Shown here: in pieces, positions 17,227 through 25,774 of the stretch
How positions within the stretch are numbered: the first letter of the stretch is position 1
Layout of the letters: every line of letters begins with the position of its first letter
Assembly: GCF_018323985.1 (NCBI RefSeq)
Contig: NZ_AP024590.1
Span: 2,542,001 to 2,606,000 of the forward strand
Direction: 5' to 3'
From: Enterobacter kobei
GTDB lineage: Bacteria; Pseudomonadota; Gammaproteobacteria; Enterobacterales; Enterobacteriaceae
Length of the DNA: 64,000 nucleotides
Program-made: the position numbers and the translations under genes
Notes under the pieces: model-generated
The model's input: only the letters and a program-made list of their open reading frames with translations
The model's database searches: none
What the model was told of the DNA's origin: nothing

Positions 17227-17555
17227 TGTCTTGCTTCCTTAACTTCTTCTTACGACAGTCGTCTCATTGTAGCGGTTCAGACAACCCACGGAAAATAACA
17301 TTTTGTTCACCACGCACTATATTATCGCCTGCCGCGTAAAGATGCCTTAAGAATATCTCTTTAAGCGAAACGATTCGCTCATCCCGTAACCATTAATTGG
17401 CCCGTATTGCTGCTTTTTTTTGCGCTCGTTAACGAAATCGCGTCAGGATGCAAAAAGCCTATTAACTTTTTTGGTTTTTATGCATTAGAATCGACGAGTT
17501 TTGAAAATCACCCGCAAGCATGATTTCATGCCTGCCTGAATCAGGGGAATGCTCA
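17227..17555 (+). promoter_or_regulatory. grxD-mepH divergent region with mepH promoter
   Basis: No gene is seen here. A good promoter for mepH is TTAACT (17463-17468), a 17-base spacer and TAGAAT (17486-17491). The leader then has a short perfect hairpin, GCATGA-TT-TCATGC (17518-17531), and AGGGGA ahead of the mepH GTG. An A/T-rich stretch follows grxD, but no specific operator could be assigned. Confidence 0.55.
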
Positions 17556-18398
17556 GTGGCGCGGATAAATAAAATCTCGATCACGCTCTGTGCTTTAGTT
17601 TTTGCCTCGCTGACGTTTACGCCTTTAAGTCAGGCGTCCGAACAGGCGCGGCCCTCTGCCGTGCAAAAAACGCATCTGGCAAAAACCACCGACCGTAAAA
17701 AACAAAGCACGACCCAAAAGACAACAAAGAAAAGCAGTGGCACCAGTAAAAAAATAGCGAAACAAGCAACCAGTAAAACTTCCCGTCAAAAAACGTCTGC
17801 TAAAACAAAACGCCTGTCATCCAGCACAAAAATCAGCAGCGTCGCCTCACGCAAAACAAAAACTAACCCGGGGAAAATTGCCGCCGTAACCTTTACGGAA
17901 AAGTGCACCACCCGTAAAGGCCGTAAAGCGCATTGTGTGAAGGTCAAAAACAGCAAGCCGGTGACGCTGGCAGAGGCGCATAAAGTGCGCATCAAAAAAG
18001 CGCAGACCGCAGCGTTATCCACTTTAATGAACCAGATCGGCAAACCCTATCACTGGGGCGGCACGTCGCCACGTACCGGTTTCGATTGCAGCGGTCTGGT
18101 GTATTACGCCTACAAAGATTTGGTAAAATTCCGTATTCCGCGTACCGCGAATGAAATGTATCACCTGCGTGACGCCTCGCCGGTGAACGTGGCGGAACTG
18201 GAACGCGGCGATCTGGTGTTCTTCCGCACTCAGGGTCGCGGCACCGCCGACCACGTGGGCGTCTATGTCGGCAACGGCAAATTTATCCAGTCACCGCGTA
18301 GCGGCCAGGATATTCAGATCACGTCCCTCAGCGAAGATTACTGGCAGCGTCACTATGTTGGCGCGCGTCGGGTCATGACGCCGAAAAACGTCCGCTAA
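17556..18398 (+). CDS. mepH: Murein DD-endopeptidase MepH
   Basis: Cleaves D-Ala-mDAP cross-links in peptidoglycan, aiding cell elongation. It has 280 residues. An N-terminal signal peptide (ISITLCALVFASLTFTPLSQA) is followed by a long low-complexity Lys/Thr/Ser-rich linker (roughly residues 35-110) and a C-terminal NlpC/P60 domain with the catalytic Cys in FDCSGLVYYAY and His in ADHVGVYVGNG. The GTG start at 17556 matches the conserved MARIN terminus; the in-frame ATG at 17520 is inside the leader hairpin. In E. coli sodB follows, but not here. Confidence 0.93.
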   Translation: MARINKISITLCALVFASLTFTPLSQASEQARPSAVQKTHLAKTTDRKKQSTTQKTTKKSSGTSKKIAKQATSKTSRQKTSAKTKRLSSSTKISSVASRKTKTNPGKIAAVTFTEKCTTRKGRKAHCVKVKNSKPVTLAEAHKVRIKKAQTAALSTLMNQIGKPYHWGGTSPRTGFDCSGLVYYAYKDLVKFRIPRTANEMYHLRDASPVNVAELERGDLVFFRTQGRGTADHVGVYVGNGKFIQSPRSGQDIQITSLSEDYWQRHYVGARRVMTPKNVR

Positions 18399-18438
18399 AA
18401 AAAATCACCCTGCCAGACTGCGCAGGGTGATCTTCTTT
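18394..18438. terminator. Bidirectional terminator mepH/ydhP
   Basis: ATCACCCTG...CAGGGTGAT with A8 upstream and a T-rich tract downstream. It occupies most of the 57-base gap where E. coli has sodB. Confidence 0.88.
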
Positions 18439-18455
18439 TTATTTCCCGGTGAGTA

Positions 18456-19622
18456 CTAGTTTGCCAGGCATTCCCGGCGGGCATCGGCGCGTCCGGAGAA
18501 CACCACCAGCAACAGTGCCAGCGCCGCTATGATCGCACCCATCACCGGCACGAACGCATAACCCAGACCGACGGAGATCACCGCCCCACCCGCTGCCGCG
18601 CCCAGTGCGTTGCCGAGGTTGAAAGCACCGATATTCACGGAAGAAGACAGACCAGGCGCTTCATGGGCGACACGCATCACGCGCATCTGCAACGGTGGCA
18701 CTACCGCGAAGGTTGCAGCGCCCCACACCACCATCGCCATTGCCGCGCCGACATCGCTTTTCACCAGTAGCGGGATCGCCAGCATGATCACCATCAGCAG
18801 CAGTAAAAAGCCTTTCAGCGTACCGCTGACCGACCGATCCGCAAACTTACCGCCAAGGTAATTGCCCAGCGAGAAGCCGACGCCAATCAGCACCAGCATT
18901 GCCGTGACAAAGAACGGTGTGGCGTGATTCAGATCCTGCAACACCGGGGAGATATAGGTATAAAGCGTAAACATCGCCCCGGCCCCCAGCACGGTGGTCA
19001 GCAACGCCGACAGCACCTGCGGGCGCATCAGTACCGACAGTTCCTTGCGCACGTCAGGACGCACACCCGCACTCCCCTTCGGCAGGGAGAAGAACAGGCT
19101 GATCATCGCCACCACGCCCAGTCCTGCGGTGGCGAGGAAGGACATCCGCCAGCCGATGGTTTCCCCAAGCCAGGTCGCCGCCGGCACGCCGCCAATATTC
19201 GCAATGGTCAGTCCCATAAACATGGTCGCCACCGCACTCGCCTGCTTGTGCTTCGGCACAACACTCGCGGCCACTACCGAGCCAAGCCCGAAAAAGGCAC
19301 CGTGGTTAAGGCTGGTGATAATGCGCGACAACAATAGCGTGGTGTAATCCGGCGCAATGGCCGAGAGCACGTTGCCGAGCGTAAAAATCGCCATCAGGAA
19401 AATCAGCGCATTACGACGGGCGCGATGTGACAGCAGCAGCGTCATCAGCGGTGCGCCCACCATCACGCCAATCGCATAAGCGCTGATCAGCATGCCGGCG
19501 GCGGGGATCGAGACATCGACGCCACGGGCGATAACCGGCAGCAATCCCATCGGTGAAAATTCAGTCGTACCTATCCCAAAAGCCCCAATCGCCAGTGACA
19601 GCAGGGGAAAATTAATCTTCAT
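18456..19622 (-). CDS. ydhP: MFS transporter YdhP
   Basis: Predicted inner-membrane drug/sugar exporter of the major facilitator superfamily (DHA1-type, arabinose-efflux-permease group). It has 388 residues with about 12 transmembrane helices and the N-terminal signature GAFGIGTTEFSPMGLLPVIA. The typical RXXRR cytoplasmic loop (SHRARRNALI) lies between helices 2 and 3. The substrate is unknown. It is convergent with mepH and is followed upstream by ynhF, also on the minus strand. Confidence 0.92.
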   Translation of the reverse strand: MKINFPLLSLAIGAFGIGTTEFSPMGLLPVIARGVDVSIPAAGMLISAYAIGVMVGAPLMTLLLSHRARRNALIFLMAIFTLGNVLSAIAPDYTTLLLSRIITSLNHGAFFGLGSVVAASVVPKHKQASAVATMFMGLTIANIGGVPAATWLGETIGWRMSFLATAGLGVVAMISLFFSLPKGSAGVRPDVRKELSVLMRPQVLSALLTTVLGAGAMFTLYTYISPVLQDLNHATPFFVTAMLVLIGVGFSLGNYLGGKFADRSVSGTLKGFLLLLMVIMLAIPLLVKSDVGAAMAMVVWGAATFAVVPPLQMRVMRVAHEAPGLSSSVNIGAFNLGNALGAAAGGAVISVGLGYAFVPVMGAIIAALALLLVVFSGRADARRECLAN

Positions 19623-19758
19623 TGCTTAACTCCAGTAATGCGATAGCGCGCAGGCCGCCTCGCGGTGAAGTCAAAAGCATGACATCAATCACAAAAAAAC
19701 AGAAGTTAATGAAGTGACAAAAGAGTATTGCTAATTTGATAATAATCGGCGGGAATGA

Positions 19759-19789
19759 AAAAGAGCGGGAGAAGGCTCTCCCTGCTCTG
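19759..19789 (-). terminator. Terminator after ynhF
   Basis: Imperfect stem AGAGCAGGGAGA/TCTCCCGCTCT on the minus strand followed by TTTTTCATT. It ends the short ynhF transcript before ydhP. Confidence 0.65.
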
Positions 19790-19791
19790 GA

Positions 19792-19881
19792 TCAATTAAA
19801 AGCGGCAGTCATTGCGCCAGCAACAATGAGGCTGAGCACAATTACGGTAGTCAACAGCGAATACTTCAGATTGCTATCCAT
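19792..19881 (-). CDS. ynhF: Tiny membrane protein YnhF
   Basis: A 29-residue protein with a single transmembrane helix (TTVIVLSLIVAGAMTAAF) after a short polar start MDSNLKYSLL. It aligns over its full length with E. coli YnhF, which sits at the same place between ydhP and purR and is of unknown function. AAGGAG lies eight bases ahead of the start; a second ATG directly upstream (19884) would add one methionine. It has its own terminator. Confidence 0.88.
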   Translation of the reverse strand: MDSNLKYSLLTTVIVLSLIVAGAMTAAFN

Positions 19882-20118
19882 CATTTTTTCTCCTTCGTTA
19901 ACCCCCACAAAAAGTGAGATTGTTCATTTTTACACAGTTAAACGTAAAAATCTTCTCTGTTTTAGATTGATAACGATTTTTAGACTTCCCCTTTTCATCA
20001 AGATCAGCCAGAATTCCACGCTAAATTTATTCGCGTACCGGCCACTGACCCCTCCTGACGTCCTGTGTCGTTTTCCCGGCGTACCGCAACTGATAAAAGT
20101 TGTGCGAAGGGTTAATAA

Positions 20119-20134
20119 AGGCAAACGTTTACCT
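20119..20134. promoter_or_regulatory. PUR box 1 (purR operator)
   Basis: AGGCAAACGTTTACCT matches 13 of 16 positions of the PurR consensus ACGCAAACGTTTGCGT and lies 45 bases upstream of purR, as expected for autoregulation. Confidence 0.85.
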
Positions 20135-20178
20135 GTAGAAGTATCAGGAGTTTAAGATATGGTCTGGAGTGAGATCTA

Positions 20179-21204
20179 ATGGCAACAATTAAAGATGTAG
20201 CGAAACGCGCAAACGTTTCCACTACAACCGTATCACATGTTATTAACAAAACCCGTTTTGTCGCGGAAGAAACGCGCAACGCGGTGTGGGCAGCCATTAA
20301 AGAGCTGCATTATTCCCCCAGCGCCGTGGCGCGCAGTCTGAAGGTGAACCATACCAAGTCGATTGGCTTGCTGGCGACCAGCAGCGAAGCGCCCTACTTT
20401 GCTGAGATCATTGAAGCGGTTGAAAAAAACTGCTTCCAGAAGGGCTATACCCTGATCCTCGGCAATGCCTGGAACAATCTTGAGAAGCAGCGCGCTTATC
20501 TGTCGATGATGGCGCAGAAGCGCGTCGACGGGCTGATGGTGATGTGTTCCGAATACCCGGACCCGTTGTTGCGCATGCTGGAAGAGTACCGTCATATCCC
20601 GATGGTCGTGATGGACTGGGGCGAAGCAAAAGCCGACTTTACCGACTCGGTAATCGATAACGCTTTTGAAGGCGGCTACATGGCAGGCCGTTATCTGATC
20701 GAGCGCGGCCACCGTGAAATCGGCGTGATCCCCGGCCCGCTGGAGCGTAACACCGGCGCAGGCCGACTGGCGGGCTTTATGAAGGCGATGGAAGAAGCGC
20801 TGATCAAGGTGCCGGAGAACTGGATCGTGCAGGGCGATTTTGAGCCGGAATCCGGCTACCGCGCCATGCAGCAGATCCTGTCCCAGCCACATCGCCCTAC
20901 CGCGGTATTCTGCGGCGGCGACGTGATGGCGATGGGCGCGCTCTGTGGTGCTGATGAAATGGGTCTGCGCGTGCCGCAGGACGTGTCGCTGATTGGTTAT
21001 GATAACGTGCGCAACGCGCGTTTCTTCACCCCGGCGCTGACCACCATTCACCAGCCTAAAGACTCGCTCGGTGAAACGGCCTTCAATATGCTGATGGACA
21101 GGATCGTCAGCAAACGCGAAGAGTCGCAGTCCATTGAGGTGCATCCGCGCCTGATTGAACGCCGCTCCGTCGCCGACGGTCCGTTCCGCGATTACCGCCG
21201 CTAA
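20179..21204 (+). CDS. purR: Purine repressor PurR
   Basis: LacI-family repressor that binds hypoxanthine or guanine as co-repressor and shuts down purine biosynthesis genes. It has 341 residues, as in E. coli. The N-terminal HTH is TIKDVAKRANVSTTTVSHVINKTRFV, followed by the hinge helix YSPSAVARSLK, and a periplasmic-binding-protein-like core (VFCGGDVMAMGAL; GYDNVRNARFFTPALTTIHQP). Two PUR boxes flank and enter the 5' end, as in E. coli. Confidence 0.97.
   Translation: MATIKDVAKRANVSTTTVSHVINKTRFVAEETRNAVWAAIKELHYSPSAVARSLKVNHTKSIGLLATSSEAPYFAEIIEAVEKNCFQKGYTLILGNAWNNLEKQRAYLSMMAQKRVDGLMVMCSEYPDPLLRMLEEYRHIPMVVMDWGEAKADFTDSVIDNAFEGGYMAGRYLIERGHREIGVIPGPLERNTGAGRLAGFMKAMEEALIKVPENWIVQGDFEPESGYRAMQQILSQPHRPTAVFCGGDVMAMGALCGADEMGLRVPQDVSLIGYDNVRNARFFTPALTTIHQPKDSLGETAFNMLMDRIVSKREESQSIEVHPRLIERRSVADGPFRDYRR
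20207..20222. promoter_or_regulatory. PUR box 2 inside purR
   Basis: GCGCAAACGTTTCCAC matches 12 of 16 consensus positions and lies at codons 10-15 of purR, the same place as the second autoregulatory operator of E. coli purR. Confidence 0.75.
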
Positions 21205-21220
21205 GCCTTCCGGGGGCCAG

Positions 21221-22132
21221 TCACGCTGGCTCCCGCAACCATTCGTTATTCAGCGTTTCACTGTCCCCTAAATAATCCAGCAGCCAGCTTAAAGCGGGTG
21301 AATTGTCATTTTGCTGCCACGTCAGGCAGCAGGCGGCGTCCGGGAACGGGTTTTCCAGTGGCAACGCCACCCACTCCCCGCGATCGAGCCAGGGCTTAGC
21401 AAAGTGCGCGGGTACCATCCCGATACAGAGTCCCGCCGACAGGCATGCCGCCGATGACTCCCAGTCTGGGGCCACGATGCGGCGCTGGTTATCCAGTAGC
21501 CAGGTGATACGCTTCGGCAGCGAGCGGGAAGTGTCTTCGCGCACCAGCGACGGCCAGTTGCGCAACGTGTCATCACTGAGCGGTCCGTCCATCGTAGCCA
21601 GCGGATGCTGGCTGGAAACCACACATTTCCAGCTCAGCTTCCCCATATCCCGGAAAGCATAACGTCCACCGACCGGCACCGCCTGGGTCGCCCCAATCGC
21701 CAGTTCAACGCGTCCGTCCGCCAGCGCGTCCCATACGCCATTGAACACTTCCTGAAAAACGATCAGTTCCACATCCGAGAAATGCCGGTAGAAGTCGACG
21801 ATCATCTGCCGGCTGCGCTCGGGCCTGACAATATTATCCACCGCGATGGAAAGCTGGCCCCGCCAGCCGTTGGCGATCTGCTGACATTGCTGGCGGGTGA
21901 TCTGCATTTTTTTGATAACAGATCGCCCCTCCTTTAAAAACCAGCGCCCCGCCGGGGTTAACACCACGTCACGATGACGCCGTTCAAATAGCGGTACCGC
22001 CAGCCACTCTTCCAGTTGCCGCACGGTATAGCTCACGGCCGAGGGCACCCGGTGCAACTCCTGCGCCGCTGCGCTGAAGCTACCGGTTCGGTCCACCGCA
22101 TCAACGACTTCAAGCGAATATTCTGACCACAT
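21221..22132 (-). CDS. punR: LysR-type regulator PunR (YdhB)
   Basis: Activator of the divergent punC transporter gene in E. coli, where it responds to purine nucleosides. The start at 22132 gives MWSEYSLEVVDAVDRTGSFSAAAQELHRVPSAVSYTVRQLE, a typical LysR winged HTH. The C-terminal effector domain (about residues 90-300) is well conserved with E. coli YdhB. It has 303 residues. An upstream in-frame ATG (22222) would overlap the shared promoter region and is rejected. Confidence 0.93.
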   Translation of the reverse strand: MWSEYSLEVVDAVDRTGSFSAAAQELHRVPSAVSYTVRQLEEWLAVPLFERRHRDVVLTPAGRWFLKEGRSVIKKMQITRQQCQQIANGWRGQLSIAVDNIVRPERSRQMIVDFYRHFSDVELIVFQEVFNGVWDALADGRVELAIGATQAVPVGGRYAFRDMGKLSWKCVVSSQHPLATMDGPLSDDTLRNWPSLVREDTSRSLPKRITWLLDNQRRIVAPDWESSAACLSAGLCIGMVPAHFAKPWLDRGEWVALPLENPFPDAACCLTWQQNDNSPALSWLLDYLGDSETLNNEWLREPA

Positions 22133-22245
22133 GTTCTGCCTGCAAAATTTTTGAATGCAATGTGCAAATATTAGCGTTTCACAAGCGGCATTGCACTCCC
22201 TACACTCTGCCGCTCTGCTCACCTGCCTAAATAAGAGAACGAGAC

Positions 22246-23430
22246 ATGAAACCTGGAAAAGGATTTTTAGTCTGGCTGGCGGGGTTAAGCGTACTGGGCT
22301 TTCTGGCTACAGATATGTATTTACCCGCCTTCGCCGTTATTCAGAATGACTTACAAACCCCGGCGGCTGCCGTCAGCGCCAGTCTGAGTCTGTTTTTAGC
22401 TGGCTTTGCCATTGCGCAGCTGGCGTGGGGGCCGCTGTCTGATAACTATGGTCGCCGCCCGGTGCTGTTGAGCGGTCTGGCGCTCTTTGCCGTCGGCTGT
22501 CTGGGCATGCTGTGGGTGCGTGACGCCACCTGGCTGCTGGTGCTGCGTTTTGTACAGGCTATCGGCGTTTGCGCCGCAGCGGTCACCTGGCAGGCGCTGG
22601 TCACGGATCACTATCCGGCGCACCGCACTAACCGTATTTTCGCCACCATTATGCCGCTGGTCGGCCTGTCCCCGGCGCTTGCCCCGCTGCTGGGAAGCTG
22701 GATCCTCGCGCATTTCTCATGGCAAATGATTTTTATGACGCTGTTCGTCATCACCCTCGTACTGATGCTGCCCGCGCTGCGCCTGAAACCGGTGGTGAAA
22801 AAAACCACCAGCAACGACGTGCCGCTGACCTTTGCCACCCTGCTGCGCTCCCGCGACTATCGCGGTAACGTGCTGATCTACGCCGCCTGCTCCGCCAGCT
22901 TCTTCGCCTGGTTGACCGGTTCGCCGTTTATCCTCAGCGATATGGGTTACGGGCCGGCGGCGATTGGTCTGAGCTATGTTCCGCAAACCATCGCTTTTCT
23001 GATCGGTGGCTACGGTTGTCGCGCGGCGCTGCAAAAATGGCAGGGTAAACAATTACTGCCATGGTTACTGGTGATCTACGCCCTGAGCGTGGTGGGCACC
23101 TGGCTGGCGGGTCTACTGGCTGGTCAATCCCTGACCGCCCTGCTGGTGCCCTTCTGTGTGATGGCAATGGCGAACGGGGCGATCTACCCGATTGTGGTGG
23201 CGCAGGCGCTGCGGCCGTTCCCGCAGGCGACCGGTCGTGCAGCGGCACTGCAAAACACCCTGCAACTGGGCCTCTGCTTCCTGGCCAGCCTGCTGGTGTC
23301 CGCCCTTATCGGCACGCCGCTGTTGACCACGACCAGTGTGATGCTGGTGACGGTATTGCTGTCCGCGATCGGCTACCGCATGCAGCGTCACAGCGCAGAC
23401 GAAACGGACGGCGAAACGGCTACCGTATAA
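22246..23430 (+). CDS. punC: MFS purine nucleoside transporter PunC (YdhC)
   Basis: Inner-membrane MFS transporter, 394 residues and about 12 helices, of the Bcr/CflA group. Motif A is clear after helix 2 (GPLSDNYGRRPVLL), and helix 1 carries the SVLGFLATDMYLPAF segment typical of Bcr-like exporters. In E. coli PunC is linked to purine nucleoside uptake and is activated by PunR, encoded divergently 113 bases away. Its proximity to purR groups three purine-related genes here. AAGAGAACGAG precedes the ATG. Confidence 0.93.
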   Translation: MKPGKGFLVWLAGLSVLGFLATDMYLPAFAVIQNDLQTPAAAVSASLSLFLAGFAIAQLAWGPLSDNYGRRPVLLSGLALFAVGCLGMLWVRDATWLLVLRFVQAIGVCAAAVTWQALVTDHYPAHRTNRIFATIMPLVGLSPALAPLLGSWILAHFSWQMIFMTLFVITLVLMLPALRLKPVVKKTTSNDVPLTFATLLRSRDYRGNVLIYAACSASFFAWLTGSPFILSDMGYGPAAIGLSYVPQTIAFLIGGYGCRAALQKWQGKQLLPWLLVIYALSVVGTWLAGLLAGQSLTALLVPFCVMAMANGAIYPIVVAQALRPFPQATGRAAALQNTLQLGLCFLASLLVSALIGTPLLTTTSVMLVTVLLSAIGYRMQRHSADETDGETATV

Positions 23431-23483
23431 TTCCAATGGCAACTATGTTACGAATCAGTGATTAGGTTGCTAAGAATTTACTA

Positions 23484-23512
23484 TTGTATCTGCCGGATCT
23501 GAGGCCTATACT
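23484..23512 (+). promoter_or_regulatory. cfa distal sigma-70 promoter
   Basis: TTGTAT, a 17-base spacer and TATACT predict a start near 23519, about 212 bases ahead of cfa, matching the E. coli distal promoter. The 23431-23730 gap also holds a CU-rich stretch (about 23608-23627), the kind of leader site paired by sRNAs such as RydC, and CTACGCT near 23687 as a possible sigma-S -10. No gene is seen in this gap. Confidence 0.65.
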
Positions 23513-23730
23513 CATTTCCGGCACGTATAATTACGATAAATATTATGTATTAACAGGCGCAGGATGTTGCCTGACTCACCACGGATGGCCTTTTCGGCAA
23601 GGGTAATCTCCCTTCCTCTGTTCTACGTCGGATTTCTGGCTCGCGGACCATTCCGTGAGATTTCTCACAAACCCTAAAAAGCGACTACGCTGTTTGAAGG
23701 TTCTGATCACATACAGGTGATGGAGAAGCT

Positions 23731-24879
23731 ATGAGTTCATCGTGCATAGAAGACGTCAGCATACGGGATGATGACTGGTTTCGTATCGTAAGCGAACTGC
23801 TTGGTCGGGCGGGGATCACTATCAATGGTTCAGCACCGGCAGATATTCAGGTCAAGAATCCTCGTTTTTTTAAACGCGTGCTTCAGGAAGGATCGCTGGG
23901 GCTGGGTGAAAGTTATATGGATGGCTGGTGGGAGTGCGACCGGCTGGACATTTTCTTCAACAATGTGCTGCGCGCCGGTCTTGAAAACCAGCTGCCGCAC
24001 CATCTCAAAGATACGCTGCGTATAGCAGGTGCCAGATTATTTAATTTGCAGAGCAAGCGCCGGGCATGGATCGTCGGCAAAGAGCATTACGATTTAGGTA
24101 ATGACCTGTTCAGCCGCATGCTCGATCCGCAAATGCAATACTCTTGCGCCTACTGGAAGGATGCCTCGACGCTGGAAGACGCCCAGCTTGCCAAACTGAA
24201 GCTGATCTGCGAAAAGTTACAGCTTAAGCCAGGTCAACGTGTACTGGATATCGGCTGCGGCTGGGGCGGACTTGCGCAATATATGGCGCTGCATTATGGC
24301 GTCAGCGTCGTGGGCGTGACGATTTCGGCAGAACAGCAAAAAATGGCGCAGGAACGCTGCCGCGATCTGGATGTGACTATTCTGTTGCAGGATTATCGCG
24401 ATCTGAATGAGCAGTTTGACCGCATCGTCTCCGTCGGTATGTTTGAGCACGTCGGCCCGAAAAACTACGCCACCTATTTTGACGTGGTGGATCGCAATCT
24501 TAAGCCAGACGGCCTGTTTTTACTGCACACTATCGGTTCCAACAAAACGGACCACCGCGTCGATCCCTGGATCAATAAGTACATCTTCCCTAATGGCTGC
24601 CTGCCGTCGGTGCGGCAAATTGCCACCGCCAGCGAACCGCACTTTGTGATGGAAGACTGGCATAACTTCGGGGCGGATTATGATACGACCTTGATGGCGT
24701 GGCATAGCCGTTTTCAGGCGACATGGCCTGAGATTGCCGGAAATTATTCCGAGCGGTTTAAACGGATGTTCAGCTACTATCTCAATGCCTGCGCGGGCGC
24801 ATTTCGCGCGCGGGATATTCAGCTCTGGCAGGTGGTATTCAGTCGGGGTGCGGAGCGCGGTTTGCGCGTGGCACGTTAA
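23731..24879 (+). CDS. cfa: Cyclopropane-fatty-acyl-phospholipid synthase
   Basis: SAM-dependent enzyme that adds a methylene group across double bonds of membrane phospholipid acyl chains, mostly on entry to stationary phase or acid stress. It has 382 residues, as in E. coli. An N-terminal lipid-binding domain is followed by the SAM-binding motif VLDIGCGWGGLAQY and the bicarbonate/active-site region SCAYWKD upstream of it. Conserved C-terminal motifs include GMFEHVGPKNY and HYDLGNDLF. Preceded by a long regulated leader. Confidence 0.97.
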   Translation: MSSSCIEDVSIRDDDWFRIVSELLGRAGITINGSAPADIQVKNPRFFKRVLQEGSLGLGESYMDGWWECDRLDIFFNNVLRAGLENQLPHHLKDTLRIAGARLFNLQSKRRAWIVGKEHYDLGNDLFSRMLDPQMQYSCAYWKDASTLEDAQLAKLKLICEKLQLKPGQRVLDIGCGWGGLAQYMALHYGVSVVGVTISAEQQKMAQERCRDLDVTILLQDYRDLNEQFDRIVSVGMFEHVGPKNYATYFDVVDRNLKPDGLFLLHTIGSNKTDHRVDPWINKYIFPNGCLPSVRQIATASEPHFVMEDWHNFGADYDTTLMAWHSRFQATWPEIAGNYSERFKRMFSYYLNACAGAFRARDIQLWQVVFSRGAERGLRVAR

Positions 24880-24880
24880 T

Positions 24881-24909
24881 AAAAAACCCCGGTGAACCGG
24901 GGTTTTTTT
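24881..24909. terminator. Bidirectional terminator cfa/ribE
   Basis: AAAACCCCGG-TGAA-CCGGGGTTTT with A and T tracts on both sides, between convergent cfa and ribE. Confidence 0.93.
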
Positions 24910-24916
24910 ATGGGAT

Positions 24917-25549
24917 TTATTCGTCGCGTTCAACCACCACAACCCGGGCCGCCATCACGCGTTCGACGGTGTCCACCACCGCCTGGGTTTGCGGATCGAT
25001 CTCGATATTCACCCGACTGCCCAGTTTTTTAGCGCTAAGCGTCGTGCGCTCCAGCGTTTCCGGGATCAGGTGTACGCAAAAGCGGGTCGGCGTCACCTCG
25101 CCTACCGTCAGGCTAATACCGTCAATGCCGATAAATCCTTTATAAAGAATATATTTCATCAGCGTCGGGTCCTGGACTTTAAACCAGATCTGGCGATTAT
25201 TTTCTGACGCCAGGATCTTAACCACTTCCGCCGTGGTGATAATATGACCCGACATTAAATGCCCACCAATTTCATCACTGAATTTTGCCGCGCGTTCAAC
25301 ATTCACATAATCGCCGGGGGCTAATTCACCGAGATTGGTAATACGCAGCGTCTCTTTCATTAAGTCGAAGCTGATAAGATTGCCGTTAATTTCCGTTACG
25401 GTCAGGCAGCAACCGTTGTGCGCCACGGAAGCGCCTGTCTCCAGCCCATCCAGCATGGTGTCTGGCAGCTCAACGACGTGGGTGCGGAAATTGGGTTTCT
25501 CATCGATGGACACCACTTTTGCCGTGCCCTGTACAATACCGGTAAACAT
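24917..25549 (-). CDS. ribE: Riboflavin synthase, alpha subunit
   Basis: Catalyses dismutation of 6,7-dimethyl-8-ribityllumazine to riboflavin, the last step of vitamin B2 synthesis; called ribC or ribE in E. coli. It has 210 residues in two tandem lumazine-binding repeats: the first begins MFTGIVQGTAKV with NGCCLTV, the second begins with LMSGHIITTAEV and has IDGISLTV. The start at 25549 fits the conserved MFTGIVQ; the upstream in-frame extension is not conserved. Divergent from mdtK. No FMN riboswitch was seen upstream. Confidence 0.96.
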   Translation of the reverse strand: MFTGIVQGTAKVVSIDEKPNFRTHVVELPDTMLDGLETGASVAHNGCCLTVTEINGNLISFDLMKETLRITNLGELAPGDYVNVERAAKFSDEIGGHLMSGHIITTAEVVKILASENNRQIWFKVQDPTLMKYILYKGFIGIDGISLTVGEVTPTRFCVHLIPETLERTTLSAKKLGSRVNIEIDPQTQAVVDTVERVMAARVVVVERDE

Positions 25550-25774
25550 GCCTGGTGCTCCTGTATCATTAATTCGGTTAACCGTGTTTCGCTCCCAGCA
25601 CAATAACAGGTGAAAAATGAGGTTGCCAGTCTCGGGCCTTATTACGCTGTTTTTTCTCTGGATTAATCGCATTTCCCCGCTACAATGTACTGGTTATTTC
25701 TCCTGCAAATCTTTTGCTGCCAGTTACGGCGGCTGCTCAGTTTTTCATATAACTACAATTCAACAGGTGTTCAC

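Noticed and set aside
17716..17880. Lys/Thr/Ser-rich low-complexity stretch in mepH as a sign of frameshift
   Set aside because: E. coli MepH has a similar basic linker; the frame stays open into an intact NlpC/P60 domain.
25550..25774. FMN riboswitch between ribE and mdtK
   Set aside because: None of the conserved RFN-element sequence blocks was recognisable, and ribE of E. coli is not riboswitch-controlled.
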